Shown one piece after another: positions 9,343-18,963 of a stretch of 64,000 nt of DNA. Under the pieces are notes generated by a model. The model made no database searches. It saw only the letters and a list, made by a program, of their open reading frames with translations, and was not told where the DNA came from. The position numbers and the translations under genes are program-made. Within the stretch, counting starts at the first letter, position 1, and the number at the start of each line of letters is the position of its first letter. Origin of the DNA: Pseudomonas viridiflava (GTDB lineage Bacteria; Pseudomonadota; Gammaproteobacteria; Pseudomonadales; Pseudomonadaceae); the NCBI RefSeq assembly GCF_003702045.1, contig NZ_RBTP01000031.1:124001-188000 (forward strand), given 5' to 3'.

Positions 9343-10560
9343 TCAGAACAGCTTGCGACCCTTGTTCGCAGCAATGCGCATACGCAGAGCGTTGAGCTTG
9401 ATGAAGCCTGCTGCGTCTGCCTGATCGTAAGCGCCCGCATCGTCTTCGAAGGTTGCGATATTGGCATCGAACAGCGAATCGTCGGACTTGCGACCGGTGA
9501 CGATCACGTTGCCCTTGTACAGCTTCAGGCGCACAACGCCGTTCACGTGTGCTTGGGAAGCGTCGATCATCTGTTGCAGCATCAGACGCTCAGGGCTCCA
9601 CCAGTAGCCGGTGTAGATCAGGCTGGCGTACTTCGCCATCAGCTCATCCTTGAGGTGAGCGACTTCGCGGTCCAGGGTGATCGATTCGATCGCACGGTGG
9701 GCGCGCAGCATGATGGTGCCGCCTGGCGTCTCGTAGCAGCCACGAGACTTCATGCCCACGTAACGGTTTTCCACGATGTCCAGACGACCGATACCGTTCT
9801 CGCCACCGATGCGGTTCAGGGTTGCCAGTACGGTCGCGGGCGTCATTTCAACGCCATCCAGCGCGACGATGTCGCCATTGCGATAGGTCAGTTCCAGATA
9901 GGTCGCGACGTTCGGCGCGTCCTCTGGAGACTTGGTCCAACGCCACATGTCTTCTTCGTGCTCGGTCCAAGTGTCTTCCAGCACGCCGCCCTCATAAGAG
10001 ATGTGCAGCAGGTTGGCGTCCATCGAGTACGGAGACTTCTTCTTGCCGTGACGCTCGATTGGAATGCCATGCTTCTCGGCGTAGTCCATCAGCTTCTCAC
10101 GCGACAGCAAATCCCATTCGCGCCACGGAGCGATCACTTTCACGCCCGGCTTGAGTGCATAGGCACCCAGTTCGAAACGTACCTGGTCGTTGCCTTTACC
10201 GGTTGCGCCGTGGGAAATGGCGTCAGCGCCGGTTTCGTTGGCGATTTCGATCAAACGCTTGGCAATCAGCGGGCGGGCGATGGAGGTGCCCAGCAGGTAC
10301 TCGCCTTCGTAGACGGTGTTGGCGCGGAACATCGGGAATACGAAGTCGCGTACGAATTCTTCGCGCAGATCGTCGATGTAGATTTCCTTGACGCCCATCG
10401 CCTGAGCCTTGGCGCGTGCAGGCTCGACTTCTTCGCCCTGACCCAGGTCAGCGGTGAAAGTCACCACTTCGCAGTTGTACGTGTCCTGCAGCCATTTAAG
10501 GATTACCGAAGTATCCAGACCACCGGAATACGCGAGAACTACCTTGTTTACGTCCGCCAT
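9343..10560 (-). CDS. argG: Argininosuccinate synthase
   Basis: ATP-dependent ligase joining citrulline and aspartate, the penultimate step of arginine biosynthesis, in the cytoplasm. The 405-residue protein begins [19 protein letters not shown], with the PP-loop AYSGGLDTS (about 10-18), and contains the citrulline/aspartate-binding signature regions including [12 protein letters not shown]. Length is standard for the bacterial type I enzyme. It precedes motY and pyrC as in other pseudomonads, and argF is 8 kb away. Confidence 0.98.
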   Translation of the reverse strand: MADVNKVVLAYSGGLDTSVILKWLQDTYNCEVVTFTADLGQGEEVEPARAKAQAMGVKEIYIDDLREEFVRDFVFPMFRANTVYEGEYLLGTSIARPLIAKRLIEIANETGADAISHGATGKGNDQVRFELGAYALKPGVKVIAPWREWDLLSREKLMDYAEKHGIPIERHGKKKSPYSMDANLLHISYEGGVLEDTWTEHEEDMWRWTKSPEDAPNVATYLELTYRNGDIVALDGVEMTPATVLATLNRIGGENGIGRLDIVENRYVGMKSRGCYETPGGTIMLRAHRAIESITLDREVAHLKDELMAKYASLIYTGYWWSPERLMLQQMIDASQAHVNGVVRLKLYKGNVIVTGRKSDDSLFDANIATFEDDAGAYDQADAAGFIKLNALRMRIAANKGRKLF

Positions 10561-10692
10561 GCCATTACTCCACCGCGTTGTACGGAAAACCGACGATTCT
10601 ACCGTTCAAAGCAGAAAATTTACAGGGGCGCGACAGCTTGTGACGACGAGGCGACAGGTTTTGTCAGCCTCGGGACAGAAAGGTGAGGAGTA

Positions 10693-11595
10693 TCAGGATG
10701 TGCGCGCAGCGCTTGCGGAGGCAACCGGCACGGGCTTTTCTTCAGGCGCGACACGCTCAAGGTTTACGTTCACGCGGCGGTTGCGTGCCCGATTGGCATT
10801 ATTGGTGTTGGGCGCCAACGGATACCGCTCGCCGTGGAAACGCAAGGTGATCTGCTGCTCCGGGATGCCTTGAGCCTTGAGGTAATCCATGACGGCCAGC
10901 GCGCGGCGACGTGACAGGTCACGGTTGGTCAGACGGTTTCCGCTGTTATCCGAATGGCCATCTAGCTCGATATGGTTGACCGTCGGATCTGCCTTCAAGT
11001 AGGCGACCATGTTGTCCAGACGTGCTTTGGCCGCGTTGTCCAATTCGATGCCGCCGCCAGGAAAACCGACTTCAGCCTGTTTGACCTGATCGAAATTCAT
11101 CGGCAACAGCTTTGCCGTACAGGCCTGATAGTCGGCGAACGCTTTGCTGAACTTGACTGGCAGAAGGCGAACCTCCATCTGTCCGCCGTCGCGAGAGTAA
11201 TGGCGAATCAGTGGCGTACGCCCTTCCATCAACCCGCTGATAAGCCGTCCCGCCTGGGCATGAGACGTGTTGAACGGTATTTCACCGTTGCTGACGCGCA
11301 CTGAACCCAGGTTAATGTCGCCCCGACCCGGCTGCCAGGGCGCGGCCGCAGCTAGCAGAGTCGCAGAGCCATTGCCCAGCATGTTGTAGGACGCCTTGAG
11401 CCGGAACGTAGCCTGCTCGCCCGCGCGACGCACGAACTCACCCACACCGAAGTCGGTGATTGGCTGAGTCAATCGGCACTCGAACTGATCGCCTTCCACT
11501 TTCCACTCGATGCTTTCCAGACGCGTCTGGAAATTGATAGCCATCGCTGGAAGGCTGGCGAACACGCTGAGCAGGGCTAGATATCGCTGGCGCAC
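10693..11595 (-). CDS. motY: MotY-like flagellar motor protein, OmpA domain
   Basis: Periplasmic/outer-membrane-associated protein that forms the T ring and stabilises stators of the polar flagellum. It has a signal peptide (RYLALLSVFASLPAMA), an N-terminal beta domain (about 20-165) typical of MotY, and a C-terminal OmpA/MotB peptidoglycan-binding domain with ELDGHSDNSGNRLTNRDLS (about 212-235) and NRRVNV. The GTG at 11595 is preferred because AGTGGAG lies six bases before it; a GTG at 11607 is also in frame. In P. aeruginosa motY also stands between argG and pyrC. The divergent promoter region with pyrC carries a TTCCTAC motif. Confidence 0.85.
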   Translation of the reverse strand: MRQRYLALLSVFASLPAMAINFQTRLESIEWKVEGDQFECRLTQPITDFGVGEFVRRAGEQATFRLKASYNMLGNGSATLLAAAAPWQPGRGDINLGSVRVSNGEIPFNTSHAQAGRLISGLMEGRTPLIRHYSRDGGQMEVRLLPVKFSKAFADYQACTAKLLPMNFDQVKQAEVGFPGGGIELDNAAKARLDNMVAYLKADPTVNHIELDGHSDNSGNRLTNRDLSRRRALAVMDYLKAQGIPEQQITLRFHGERYPLAPNTNNANRARNRRVNVNLERVAPEEKPVPVASASAARTS

Positions 11596-11658
11596 GGGAG
11601 GCTCCACTTGAAATGATCGTGAAACGAAATACGGTTTCTATGTCGTGCTATCGGTAAC

Positions 11659-11676
11659 TTCCTACAAAACTTGATA
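11659..11676. promoter_or_regulatory. TTCCTAC-type motif between motY and pyrC
   Basis: TTCCTACAAAACTTGATA differs at one position from the block upstream of the BvgA-like regulator (6736-6753). It lies 64 bases upstream of the motY start and 66 bases before the pyrC start, so it could serve either gene. Confidence 0.5.
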
Positions 11677-11741
11677 GCGAGTGCCTGAGAGAGTCTTTTC
11701 CGGTAGCATTCCCTGCGAGTTTGACCCGCCTGGAATCCCCA

Positions 11742-12785
11742 ATGTCTGACCGCCTGACCCTTCTGCGTCCCGACGACTGGCATATCCATCTCCGTGACGG
11801 AGCTGTTTTGCCCCATACCGTCGCTGACGTAGCGCGCACCTTTGGCCGCGCCATCATCATGCCCAACCTCGTGCCGCCCGTTCGCAATGCCCAGCAAGCC
11901 GATGCCTATCGTCAGCGTATTCTCGCTGCACGCCCTGCCGGCAGCCGCTTCGAGCCGTTGATGGTGCTTTACCTCACCGACCAGACAACGCCCGAAGACA
12001 TTCGCACGGCCAAGGCCAGCGGTTTTGTCCACGCCGCCAAGCTGTATCCGGCCGGCGCCACGACAAATTCCGATTCGGGTGTGACCAGCATCGACAAGAT
12101 CTTCCCTGCCCTTGAAGCCATGTCCGAAGTCGGCATGCTGCTGCTGGTGCACGGCGAGGTCACCCGTGGAGAAATTGACGTCTTCGATCGCGAGAAAGTG
12201 TTCATCGATGAGCACTTGCGTCGTGTGGTCGAACGCTTCCCGACGCTGAAAGTGGTGTTCGAACACATCACCACCGGCGAGGCGGTGCAGTTCGTCAACG
12301 AGGCATCGGCCAATGTTGCCGCGACCATTACTGCGCACCACCTGCTCTACAACCGCAACCACATGCTGGTTGGCGGTATTCGCCCGCATTTCTATTGCCT
12401 GCCGATTCTCAAGCGCAATACCCATCAGACGTCCTTGCTGGACGCCGCCACCAGCGGCAATGGCAAGTTCTTTCTGGGCACCGACTCCGCTCCCCATGCC
12501 CAGCATGCCAAGGAAGCGGCGTGCGGCTGCGCCGGTTGCTACACCGCTTACGCTGCGATCGAAATGTATGCAGAAGCCTTTGAGCAACGTAATGCTCTGG
12601 ACAAACTGGAGGGCTTCGCCAGCCTTCACGGTCCTGCGTTCTACGGTCTGCCTGCCAACCAGGACACCATCACGCTGGTGCGTGAGGAGTGGACTGCCCC
12701 CGCCAGCCTGCCGTTTGGCGAGTTGTCCGTAATACCGCTGCGCGCAGGTGAAAAACTGCGCTGGCGCCTGGAGGAAAACGCGTGA
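11742..12785 (+). CDS. pyrC: Dihydroorotase, PyrC class II
   Basis: Zinc-dependent cyclisation of carbamoyl aspartate to dihydroorotate in de novo pyrimidine synthesis. The 347-residue protein opens [20 protein letters not shown]; the HIHLRDG metal ligands lie at 14-20. Further motifs are the carboxylated lysine context [23 protein letters not shown] and GTDSAPH. The ATG at 11742 is chosen for the family N-terminus instead of an upstream TTG. Its stop overlaps the GTG start of rnt, so the two are translationally coupled. Confidence 0.97.
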   Translation: MSDRLTLLRPDDWHIHLRDGAVLPHTVADVARTFGRAIIMPNLVPPVRNAQQADAYRQRILAARPAGSRFEPLMVLYLTDQTTPEDIRTAKASGFVHAAKLYPAGATTNSDSGVTSIDKIFPALEAMSEVGMLLLVHGEVTRGEIDVFDREKVFIDEHLRRVVERFPTLKVVFEHITTGEAVQFVNEASANVAATITAHHLLYNRNHMLVGGIRPHFYCLPILKRNTHQTSLLDAATSGNGKFFLGTDSAPHAQHAKEAACGCAGCYTAYAAIEMYAEAFEQRNALDKLEGFASLHGPAFYGLPANQDTITLVREEWTAPASLPFGELSVIPLRAGEKLRWRLEENA

Positions 12786-13459
12786 GTGAAGATAATTTCG
12801 ACGACGAACTGGAAGGTCATGGCGGCGGTGTTGGTTCTCGTCACCCGATGGCGGCCCGCTTTCGCGGCTACCTGCCGGTCGTCATCGACGTAGAAACCGG
12901 CGGCTTCAACTCCGCAACCGACGCACTGCTGGAAATTGCAGCCGTCACCATCGGCATGGACGAAAGAGGTTTCGTGTTCCCGGAACACACTCATTTCTTC
13001 CGCGTGGAGCCTTTCGAAGGCGCGAACATCGAAGCGGCTGCGCTGGAGTTCACCGGCATCAAACTCGATCACCCACTGCGCATGGCTGTCAGCGAAGAGA
13101 CCGCCATGAACGATATATTTCGTGGCGTGCGCAAGGCGTTGAAGGCCAACGGCTGCAAGCGCGCGGTGCTGGTCGGCCACAACGCCAGCTTCGACCTGGG
13201 TTTTCTCAACGCAGCCGTCGCTCGCCTGGATATGAAACGCAACCCATTTCACCCGTTCTCAAGCTTTGACACCGCAACGCTTGCAGGCCTGGCCTACGGT
13301 CAAACCGTACTGGCCAAAGCCTGTCAGGCTGCCGGTATCGACTTCGACGGCCGCGAGGCCCATTCGGCCCGCTACGACACGGAAAAGACGGCCGAGCTGT
13401 TCTGCGGCATCGTCAACCGCTGGAAGGAAATGGGCGGCTGGGAAGACTTCGACGACTGA
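12782..13459 (+). CDS. rnt: Ribonuclease T
   Basis: DEDD-family 3'-5' exoribonuclease that trims the CCA end of tRNAs and the 3' ends of 5S and 23S rRNA. The 225-residue protein contains exonuclease motif [10 protein letters not shown] (about 35-43), motif II GHNASFD and motif [17 protein letters not shown]. It has an acidic N-terminal extension ([15 protein letters not shown]). It starts with GTG overlapping the pyrC stop and is followed by a hairpin terminator. Confidence 0.96.
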   Translation: MSEDNFDDELEGHGGGVGSRHPMAARFRGYLPVVIDVETGGFNSATDALLEIAAVTIGMDERGFVFPEHTHFFRVEPFEGANIEAAALEFTGIKLDHPLRMAVSEETAMNDIFRGVRKALKANGCKRAVLVGHNASFDLGFLNAAVARLDMKRNPFHPFSSFDTATLAGLAYGQTVLAKACQAAGIDFDGREAHSARYDTEKTAELFCGIVNRWKEMGGWEDFDD

Positions 13460-13480
13460 ATCGCGTCCAGCAATGAACAG

Positions 13481-13503
13481 ACCGGCCTTGTGCCGGTTTT
13501 TTC
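13481..13503 (+). terminator. pyrC-rnt terminator
   Basis: ACCGGC and GCCGGT form a stem with a five-base loop, followed by six T. Confidence 0.8.
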
Positions 13504-13589
13504 ATGCCCATGATTCATAAACGGCCACGGTCGCAAGCATGCGCTACCACTCATCGCCCTACCTGAATCGAACCCAAAACAGTTTTGAC

Positions 13590-13610
13590 AAGCATTCTCA
13601 TTACCATTAA
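13590..13610. promoter_or_regulatory. Putative Fur box upstream of bfd
   Basis: The segment AAGCATTCTCATTACCATTA, about 45 bases upstream of the bfd start, matches the GATAATGATAATCATTATC-type Fur consensus well when read on the reverse strand. Iron repression of bfd is known in Pseudomonas; binding here is inferred. Confidence 0.6.
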
Positions 13611-13653
13611 GCTCCGGATCACCCAGCCATAAACCAGCGATGGTCCATAGCTT

Positions 13654-13872
13654 ATGTATGTATGTCTCTGCCAAGGTGTTACTGACGGTCAAATCCGGGA
13701 AGCGATTCTGGAAGGCTGCTGCAGTTATCGTGAAGTACGCGAGACGCTGGGTGTTGCAAGTAAATGCGGAAAATGTGCCTGCCTGGCGAAGGAAGTGGTG
13801 CGTGATACGCTGACCGAGCTGCAAAGCAGTCATGCTGCGCTGGGTTACACGACAGAATTTACAGCGGCCTGA
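13654..13872 (+). CDS. bfd: Bacterioferritin-associated ferredoxin Bfd
   Basis: A small [2Fe-2S] protein that docks on bacterioferritin and donates electrons through the heme to release stored iron under iron limitation. The 72-residue sequence has the four ligands in Bfd order, C4, C6, C38 and C41 (VCLCQG and SKCGKC). A Fur-like box lies upstream and the bacterioferritin gene follows 200 bases downstream, the canonical pair. A terminator separates the two, so they are independently transcribed. Confidence 0.95.
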   Translation: MYVCLCQGVTDGQIREAILEGCCSYREVRETLGVASKCGKCACLAKEVVRDTLTELQSSHAALGYTTEFTAA

Positions 13873-13890
13873 ATCCCCCTCTTTCAAAGA

Positions 13891-13916
13891 ACCGGACTTG
13901 ATGTCCGGTTTTTTTA
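13891..13916 (+). terminator. bfd terminator
   Basis: ACCGGAC and GTCCGGT form a 7-bp stem with a five-base loop followed by seven T. Confidence 0.85.
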
Positions 13917-14073
13917 TGCCTGTAATTCAATCGCTTAGCGTCAAGATGCGGAACTCAAACATTCTTATTCCTATTTAAATTCACTTATTATTCAATAACT
14001 TAGGTTTGACAGACTTCTTGGGGCAGATCACACTCGCCGCTTATATACACAAGCCATCGGCAGGACCGCGAAC

Positions 14074-14544
14074 ATGAAAGGCGACATTACAGTCATCCAG
14101 CATCTCAACAAGATCCTCGGAAACGAGCTGGTCGCTATTAACCAGTACTTTTTGCATGCGCGCATGTACGAAGACTGGGGTCTGAAAAAGCTCGGTGCGC
14201 ATGAGTATCACGAGTCCATCGACGCGATGAAGCATGCTGACAAGATCATCAAGCGCGTCCTGTTTCTGGAAGGCCTGCCTAACCTGCAGGATTTGGGCAA
14301 AATCCTGATCGGCGAGCACACCCAGGAAATGCTGGCGTGTGACCTTAAGATCGAACAAAAAGGCCTGGCTGATCTGAAAGCCGCCATCGCTCACTTCGAA
14401 ACCGTTGGCGACTTTGGCAGCCGTGAGCTGCTGGAAGACATCCTCGAGTCCAAGGAAGAGCACATCGACTGGCTGGAAACGCAGTTGGGTCTGATCGACA
14501 AAGTGGGTATTGAAAACTACCTGCAATCGCAGATGGGCGACTGA
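14074..14544 (+). CDS. Bacterioferritin, heme-type subunit with altered ferroxidase site
   Basis: A 24-mer iron-storage subunit of 156 residues. Heme ligand M52 is present in DAMKHAD. Of the usual diiron ferroxidase ligands, E18, H54, E94 and H130 are present, but position 51 is Ala (codon at 14224) and position 127 is Lys in ILESKEEH, where Glu is expected at both. Pseudomonads such as P. putida have, to my knowledge, two kinds of subunit: an alpha form with heme but no ferroxidase centre and a beta form with the centre but no heme Met. This looks like the alpha kind and would need a partner. The leader has an AT-rich stretch near 13958-14000 that may contain a Fur-like site. It is next to bfd, its physiological electron donor. 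Confidence 0.9.
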   Translation: MKGDITVIQHLNKILGNELVAINQYFLHARMYEDWGLKKLGAHEYHESIDAMKHADKIIKRVLFLEGLPNLQDLGKILIGEHTQEMLACDLKIEQKGLADLKAAIAHFETVGDFGSRELLEDILESKEEHIDWLETQLGLIDKVGIENYLQSQMGD

Positions 14545-14564
14545 TACGTCGATCCGCTGCAAAG

Positions 14565-14597
14565 AAAAAGCCCGCCTCTGTCGAGAGCGGGCTTTTT
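14565..14597. terminator. Bidirectional terminator between bacterioferritin and grxD
   Basis: AAAAAGCCCGC and GCGGGCTTTTT form an 11-bp stem around an 11-base loop, with A and T tracts on both sides, between convergent genes. Confidence 0.85.
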
Positions 14598-14656
14598 CTT
14601 GTCTGTAAAACCGTGCAAGGAATCGGCTGTTACCACCGATTCCTCACGACATCGTC

Positions 14657-14983
14657 TTACTCGGCCTTGGCGGCCGACGCAGTCTTGACCAGCTCTTGCA
14701 GCGAGCCGTCAGCCATCATCTCGGTGATGATGTCGCTACCGCCAACCAGTTCACCGGCCACCCACAGCTGCGGGAACGTTGGCCAGTTGGCGTACTTGGG
14801 CAGGTTGGTGCGGATTTCAGGGTTCTGCAGGATGTCAACGTAAGCGAATTTTTCGCCACACGCCATCAACGCCTGGGAAGCCTTGGCCGAAAAGCCGCAT
14901 TGTGGCGCGTTAGGAGCGCCTTTCATGTAAAGCAGAATAGTGTTGTTGGCAATCTGCTCTTTGATTGTTTCGATGATATCCAT
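14657..14983 (-). CDS. grxD: Monothiol glutaredoxin, Grx4 type
   Basis: A CGFS-type glutaredoxin that binds a glutathione-ligated [2Fe-2S] cluster and works in Fe-S trafficking with BolA-like partners. The 108-residue protein has the APQCGFS active site (about 26-32), the cis-proline TFPQLW loop, and the GGSDII glutathione-binding segment. It lies convergent to the bacterioferritin gene, a conserved iron-linked neighbourhood. Confidence 0.97.
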   Translation of the reverse strand: MDIIETIKEQIANNTILLYMKGAPNAPQCGFSAKASQALMACGEKFAYVDILQNPEIRTNLPKYANWPTFPQLWVAGELVGGSDIITEMMADGSLQELVKTASAAKAE

Positions 14984-15070
14984 GAAGCACCTCGGCTGAA
15001 TTTTCCGACTCAGTTGTCGGCACGGTGGCGCATTGTAACGGAATCCCGCCCCATACGCTCTGTCTTGGGT

Positions 15071-17179
15071 TCAACAGGCGGCGACTTGCACCGGTACACC
15101 ATTGAGCACCGCGTTGCCGGAAAGTGCATCGAGCTGACGCTCATCGGTCAGGTCATTGGCGCTGACGCCAGGCTGGTTTTGCGCAATGCCCATGCGCACA
15201 CCTTTACGTGCATGGCCCCAGCCGTGTGGCAAGCTGACAACGCCCGGCATCATGTCCGCGCTGCCCAGCACCTGAACCTCGATCATGCCGACCCGCGAAG
15301 TGACGCGCACTTGCTGGCCATCGCTCAAGCCACGGCTACTCAGGTCATCAGGATGCATCAACAACTGATGGCGCGGCTTGCCCTTCACCAGGCGGTGATA
15401 GTTATGCATCCATGAATTGTTGCTGCGCACGTGCCGACGGCCGATCAAGAGTAATTCGTCCACCTGAGGCTCGGGCGACGCCTTGAAGCGTGCCAGGTCG
15501 GCCATGATGACCTCGGGTGCAGCCTGAACATGACCATTGGGGGTCTTCAGACGCGCGCTCAGGTTGGGTTGCAATGCGCCCAGATCCAGACCATGTGGAT
15601 GGTCGGCAAGGGTCGTCAGCGAGAGTTTGTGCTCAGACGCGTCACCGTAGCGCCCGCTGCGCAAACCGTGATCGATCATTTGGGCAGGCGGCAAGGTCGG
15701 CTTCAATTCTTTCCCGGCCTTGGCCGCAAATGCCGTGGCCAGACCGACGAATATCTCCCAGTCGTGCAACGCGCCTTCGGGCTTGTCGAAAACGGCTCGA
15801 TTGAAGCGGGTGACGTTACGCACCGCCAGGGTATTGAAAGTGGTGTCGTAATGATCGTTTTCCAATGCGGATGTGGATGGCAGGATCAGGTCGGCATAGC
15901 GTGTCGTCTCGTTGATGTACAGGTCGATGCTGACCATGAACGCCAGTCCGTCCAGCGCCCGCTCCAGCTGCCGCCCGTTGGGTGTCGACAAAACCGGGTT
16001 CCCGGCAACGGTAACTAACGCACGCACGCGCCCCTCCCCTTCATGCAGCATCTCTTCAGCCAACGCTGAAACCGGCAGCTCACCGCCATACTCAGGCAAC
16101 CCCGACACTCGGCTCTGCCAGCGATTGAAATGGCCACCCGAGGTCGAGCCAACGATGTCCACAGCCGGCTGAGTACACAGCACCCCGCCGACACGGTCCA
16201 GATTGCCGGTCACCAGATTGATGAGCTGCACCAACCAATGGCATAGAGTGCCAAAGGCCTGAGTGGACACACCCATGCGGCCATAACAGACCGCCTTGTC
16301 GGCTGCGGCGAAATCCCGTGCGAGCTGGCGAATCTGCTCAGCGGCGATGCCACAGCGTGAACTCATCGCTTCGGCACTGAATCCGGCAATGGCGTCTTGC
16401 ACCTGATCGAGCCCATCGACCGGCAGGTGGCTTTCGCGGGTAAGGCCCTCTTCGAACAGGGTATTAAGCAACCCGAAAAGTAACGCTGCGTCGCCGCCCG
16501 GACGTACGAACACATGTTGATCGGCAATGGCTGCGGTTTCACTGCGCCGAGGATCGACGACTACCACTTTGCCTCCACGTCCCTGAATGGCCTTCAAACG
16601 TTTTTCCACGTCGGGGACGGTCATGATGCTGCCGTTCGATGCCAGCGGGTTGCCGCCGAGAATCAGCATGAAATTGGTGTGATCAATATCCGGAATCGGC
16701 AGCAGCATGCCGTGCCCATACATCAAAAAGCTGGTCAGGTGGTGAGGCAACTGGTCCACGGACGTGGCGGAAAAGCGGTTGCGCGTCTTGAGCAGGCCGA
16801 GAAAATAGTTGCTGTGGGTCATCAAGCCGTAGTTATGAACACTGGGGTTGCCCTGATACACCGCGACCGCGTTCTGCCCCTCGCGTTGCTGAATGGCAAA
16901 CAGGCGCTCGGCGACCAGATCAAAAGCCTCCTGCCAGGCAATCGGCTTCCATTGATCGCCCTCGCGCAGCATGGGCTGACGCAGGCGATCAGGATCGTTC
17001 TGGATATCTTGCAGGGCGACGGCTTTAGGGCAGATATGGCCGCGACTGAAGCTGTCGAGCGGATCACCTTTGATTGACGTGATCTTTCGCGCGGCATCAG
17101 GCTCAGTGGTCGTTTCGATGGTCAGGCCACAAATGGCCTCACACAGATGACAGGCACGGTGGTGTTCGGTCCGGGTCAT
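15071..17179 (-). CDS. Molybdopterin-dependent oxidoreductase with 4Fe-4S domain
   Basis: A 702-residue member of the DMSO reductase/formate dehydrogenase-alpha superfamily. The N-terminal 4Fe-4S site is CHLCEAICG (10-18) plus C about 51 in GHICPKA. The molybdopterin oxidoreductase domain follows (LILGGNPLASNGS, VVVDPRRSETA), and the C-terminal molydopterin-dinucleotide-binding beta-barrel contains MHPDDLSSRGLSDGQQVRV and LPHGWGH. There is no twin-arginine signal, so it is cytoplasmic. No small subunit, electron-transfer partner or chaperone lies beside it, so the substrate cannot be told. It is transcribed alone. Confidence 0.9.
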   Translation of the reverse strand: MTRTEHHRACHLCEAICGLTIETTTEPDAARKITSIKGDPLDSFSRGHICPKAVALQDIQNDPDRLRQPMLREGDQWKPIAWQEAFDLVAERLFAIQQREGQNAVAVYQGNPSVHNYGLMTHSNYFLGLLKTRNRFSATSVDQLPHHLTSFLMYGHGMLLPIPDIDHTNFMLILGGNPLASNGSIMTVPDVEKRLKAIQGRGGKVVVVDPRRSETAAIADQHVFVRPGGDAALLFGLLNTLFEEGLTRESHLPVDGLDQVQDAIAGFSAEAMSSRCGIAAEQIRQLARDFAAADKAVCYGRMGVSTQAFGTLCHWLVQLINLVTGNLDRVGGVLCTQPAVDIVGSTSGGHFNRWQSRVSGLPEYGGELPVSALAEEMLHEGEGRVRALVTVAGNPVLSTPNGRQLERALDGLAFMVSIDLYINETTRYADLILPSTSALENDHYDTTFNTLAVRNVTRFNRAVFDKPEGALHDWEIFVGLATAFAAKAGKELKPTLPPAQMIDHGLRSGRYGDASEHKLSLTTLADHPHGLDLGALQPNLSARLKTPNGHVQAAPEVIMADLARFKASPEPQVDELLLIGRRHVRSNNSWMHNYHRLVKGKPRHQLLMHPDDLSSRGLSDGQQVRVTSRVGMIEVQVLGSADMMPGVVSLPHGWGHARKGVRMGIAQNQPGVSANDLTDERQLDALSGNAVLNGVPVQVAAC

Positions 17180-17312
17180 CGCAGCCTCGTAGTGTTGTCA
17201 TGGCAATCTCATCGATTGCGGAATCATCACTATGGTGCGCGGACGTAGGCTGCGCCACCCGGCTTCGCACTATGAATCAAGGCCCATCAGGCCGACGGAT
17301 GGACACTGAGCA

Positions 17313-17606
17313 TCAGCTGACGATCGGGGCAACCGTTTTGCGCTGCAACTGAATTTCAGTCACCGTCTCAATCTGCTCCTGCGCCAGATGCACACCGGTC
17401 AGATCACCGATCAGGCGCCAGTGTTCATCCAGTCCCGAGCTGATGGTCGCCATTCGGTCGATCATGCGTCGGCCAGCGGTGCGCGTCACTTCATCTTCGC
17501 TGCGAAGGAGCTCGAAGGACATCGAGGTCATGGAGGCTGTGAGGTGGGTCAAGGTCCGGGCTGTAAGCCCAAGCAATTCCGTTAGTTGACGCTCTTTTGA
17601 GTCCAT
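17313..17606 (-). CDS. Small conserved protein of unknown function
   Basis: A 97-residue, largely helical protein I cannot assign. The ATG at 17606 is chosen because GGGAG precedes it; a start at 17636 would add ten residues. It has no signal peptide or membrane segment. The pattern of leucines and methionines (LLGLTARTLTHLTASMTSM) suggests a helical bundle. It lies between a molybdopterin enzyme and argF with no obvious operon partner. Confidence 0.65.
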   Translation of the reverse strand: MDSKERQLTELLGLTARTLTHLTASMTSMSFELLRSEDEVTRTAGRRMIDRMATISSGLDEHWRLIGDLTGVHLAQEQIETVTEIQLQRKTVAPIVS

Positions 17607-18042
17607 TCCCAATCTCCCGAACAATGAAGGTGCCACCGACGCTTTATAACCTACCGCCGAGGTTAAGGAAACGGTTCTTGTTTCAACTGCGTGAAGCGCG
17701 TCGCATAAGACACGGGACTGTTACAGGATGGGTACTAATTGCCAAGCGCTGTTTGGGCAGTGTACAAATGCTGCCTTTGCAAAGGGACGCACCGGCTATT
17801 GGCCTGCCTGAGCGTAGCCGGTTTTCAACGCAACGCAGGATTATTCCTGGGCTTGGCACCCGCACCCCGTTCAATCGGCCGCTCGAAATCGAGCATGCTA
17901 TTGGTAAGACGCGACATTTTTTTATACTATCGCGCCTCTCTTATTCGTCGCCTTGCGCGGCTTTCTCCGCAGCGTTCGCCCGTTTTCTCGATAAAACCCG
18001 GCTTTGAAACCCTGCGGTCTGTTGCAATAAAGGTAGTTAATC
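17607..18042. other. 436-base region upstream of argF
   Basis: No supported gene was found. It must hold the argF promoter and leader; a ribosome binding site (AAGGTAGTT) stands before the argF ATG. No clear ArgR box could be confirmed by eye. Confidence 0.5.
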
Positions 18043-18963
18043 ATGAACGCCAGGCACTTTCTCTCGATGATGGATTACACCCCAGACGAACTGCTGGGCC
18101 TGATCCGTCGTGGCGTAGAGCTTAAAGACCTGCGAAATCGCGGCGTGCTTTTTGAACCTCTGAAAAACCGGGTCCTCGGGATGATTTTCGAGAAATCCTC
18201 GACACGTACCCGTCTTTCCTTCGAAGCCGGCATGATCCAGCTGGGTGGACAAGCCATCTTTTTGTCCCACCGCGACACCCAGTTGGGTCGTGGCGAGCCC
18301 ATTGCCGACAGCGCCAAGGTCATGTCGCGCATGCTCGACGCGGTGATGATCCGTACCTATGCCCACAGCAACCTGATCGAATTCGCCGCCAATTCGCGCG
18401 TGCCTGTCATCAACGGGCTTTCCGACGATTTGCACCCCTGCCAGTTACTGGCCGACATGCAAACGTTCCTGGAACACCGTGGCTCAATCAAAGGCAAGAC
18501 CGTGGCCTGGATCGGTGACGGCAACAATATGTGCAACAGCTATATAGAAGCGGCGATCCGGTTCGACTTCAAGTTGCGTGTCGCGTGCCCGCTGGGTTAC
18601 GAACCCAACCCCGAATTCATGGCCTTGGCCGGTGATCGGGTAAGCGTCGTCCGCGACCCCAAGGCGGCAGTCGAAGGCGCGCATCTGGTCAGTACCGATG
18701 TCTGGACTTCAATGGGGCAGGAAGAGGAAACCGCCAAGCGCATGGCGCTGTTCGCGCCGTTTCAGGTCACCCGTGCCCTGCTCGACCTCGCCGACAAGGA
18801 CGTGCTGTTCATGCACTGCCTGCCCGCTCACCGCGGTGAAGAAATCAGTGCGGATCTGCTGGACGACGTGCGCTCCGTGGCGTGGGATCAGGCCGAGAAC
18901 CGCCTGCATGCGCAAAAGGCGTTGCTGGAGTTTCTCGTGGCCCCGTCCTGTCAGCCTGCATGA
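18043..18963 (+). CDS. argF: Anabolic ornithine carbamoyltransferase
   Basis: Transfers carbamoyl phosphate to ornithine to form citrulline in arginine biosynthesis. The 306-residue protein has the carbamoyl-phosphate motif SSTRTR (52-57), HPCQ in the second domain, and the ornithine-binding [10 protein letters not shown] near the C-terminus. Length fits the anabolic trimeric enzyme, not the catabolic arcB type. Its stop overlaps the ATG of the downstream ABC ATPase (ATGA), which implies translational coupling. Confidence 0.97.
   Translation: MNARHFLSMMDYTPDELLGLIRRGVELKDLRNRGVLFEPLKNRVLGMIFEKSSTRTRLSFEAGMIQLGGQAIFLSHRDTQLGRGEPIADSAKVMSRMLDAVMIRTYAHSNLIEFAANSRVPVINGLSDDLHPCQLLADMQTFLEHRGSIKGKTVAWIGDGNNMCNSYIEAAIRFDFKLRVACPLGYEPNPEFMALAGDRVSVVRDPKAAVEGAHLVSTDVWTSMGQEEETAKRMALFAPFQVTRALLDLADKDVLFMHCLPAHRGEEISADLLDDVRSVAWDQAENRLHAQKALLEFLVAPSCQPA

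Noticed and set aside
9301..10686. 461-codon plus-strand open frame across argG
   Set aside because: It is antisense to argG, begins in the terminator hairpin and shows no motif.
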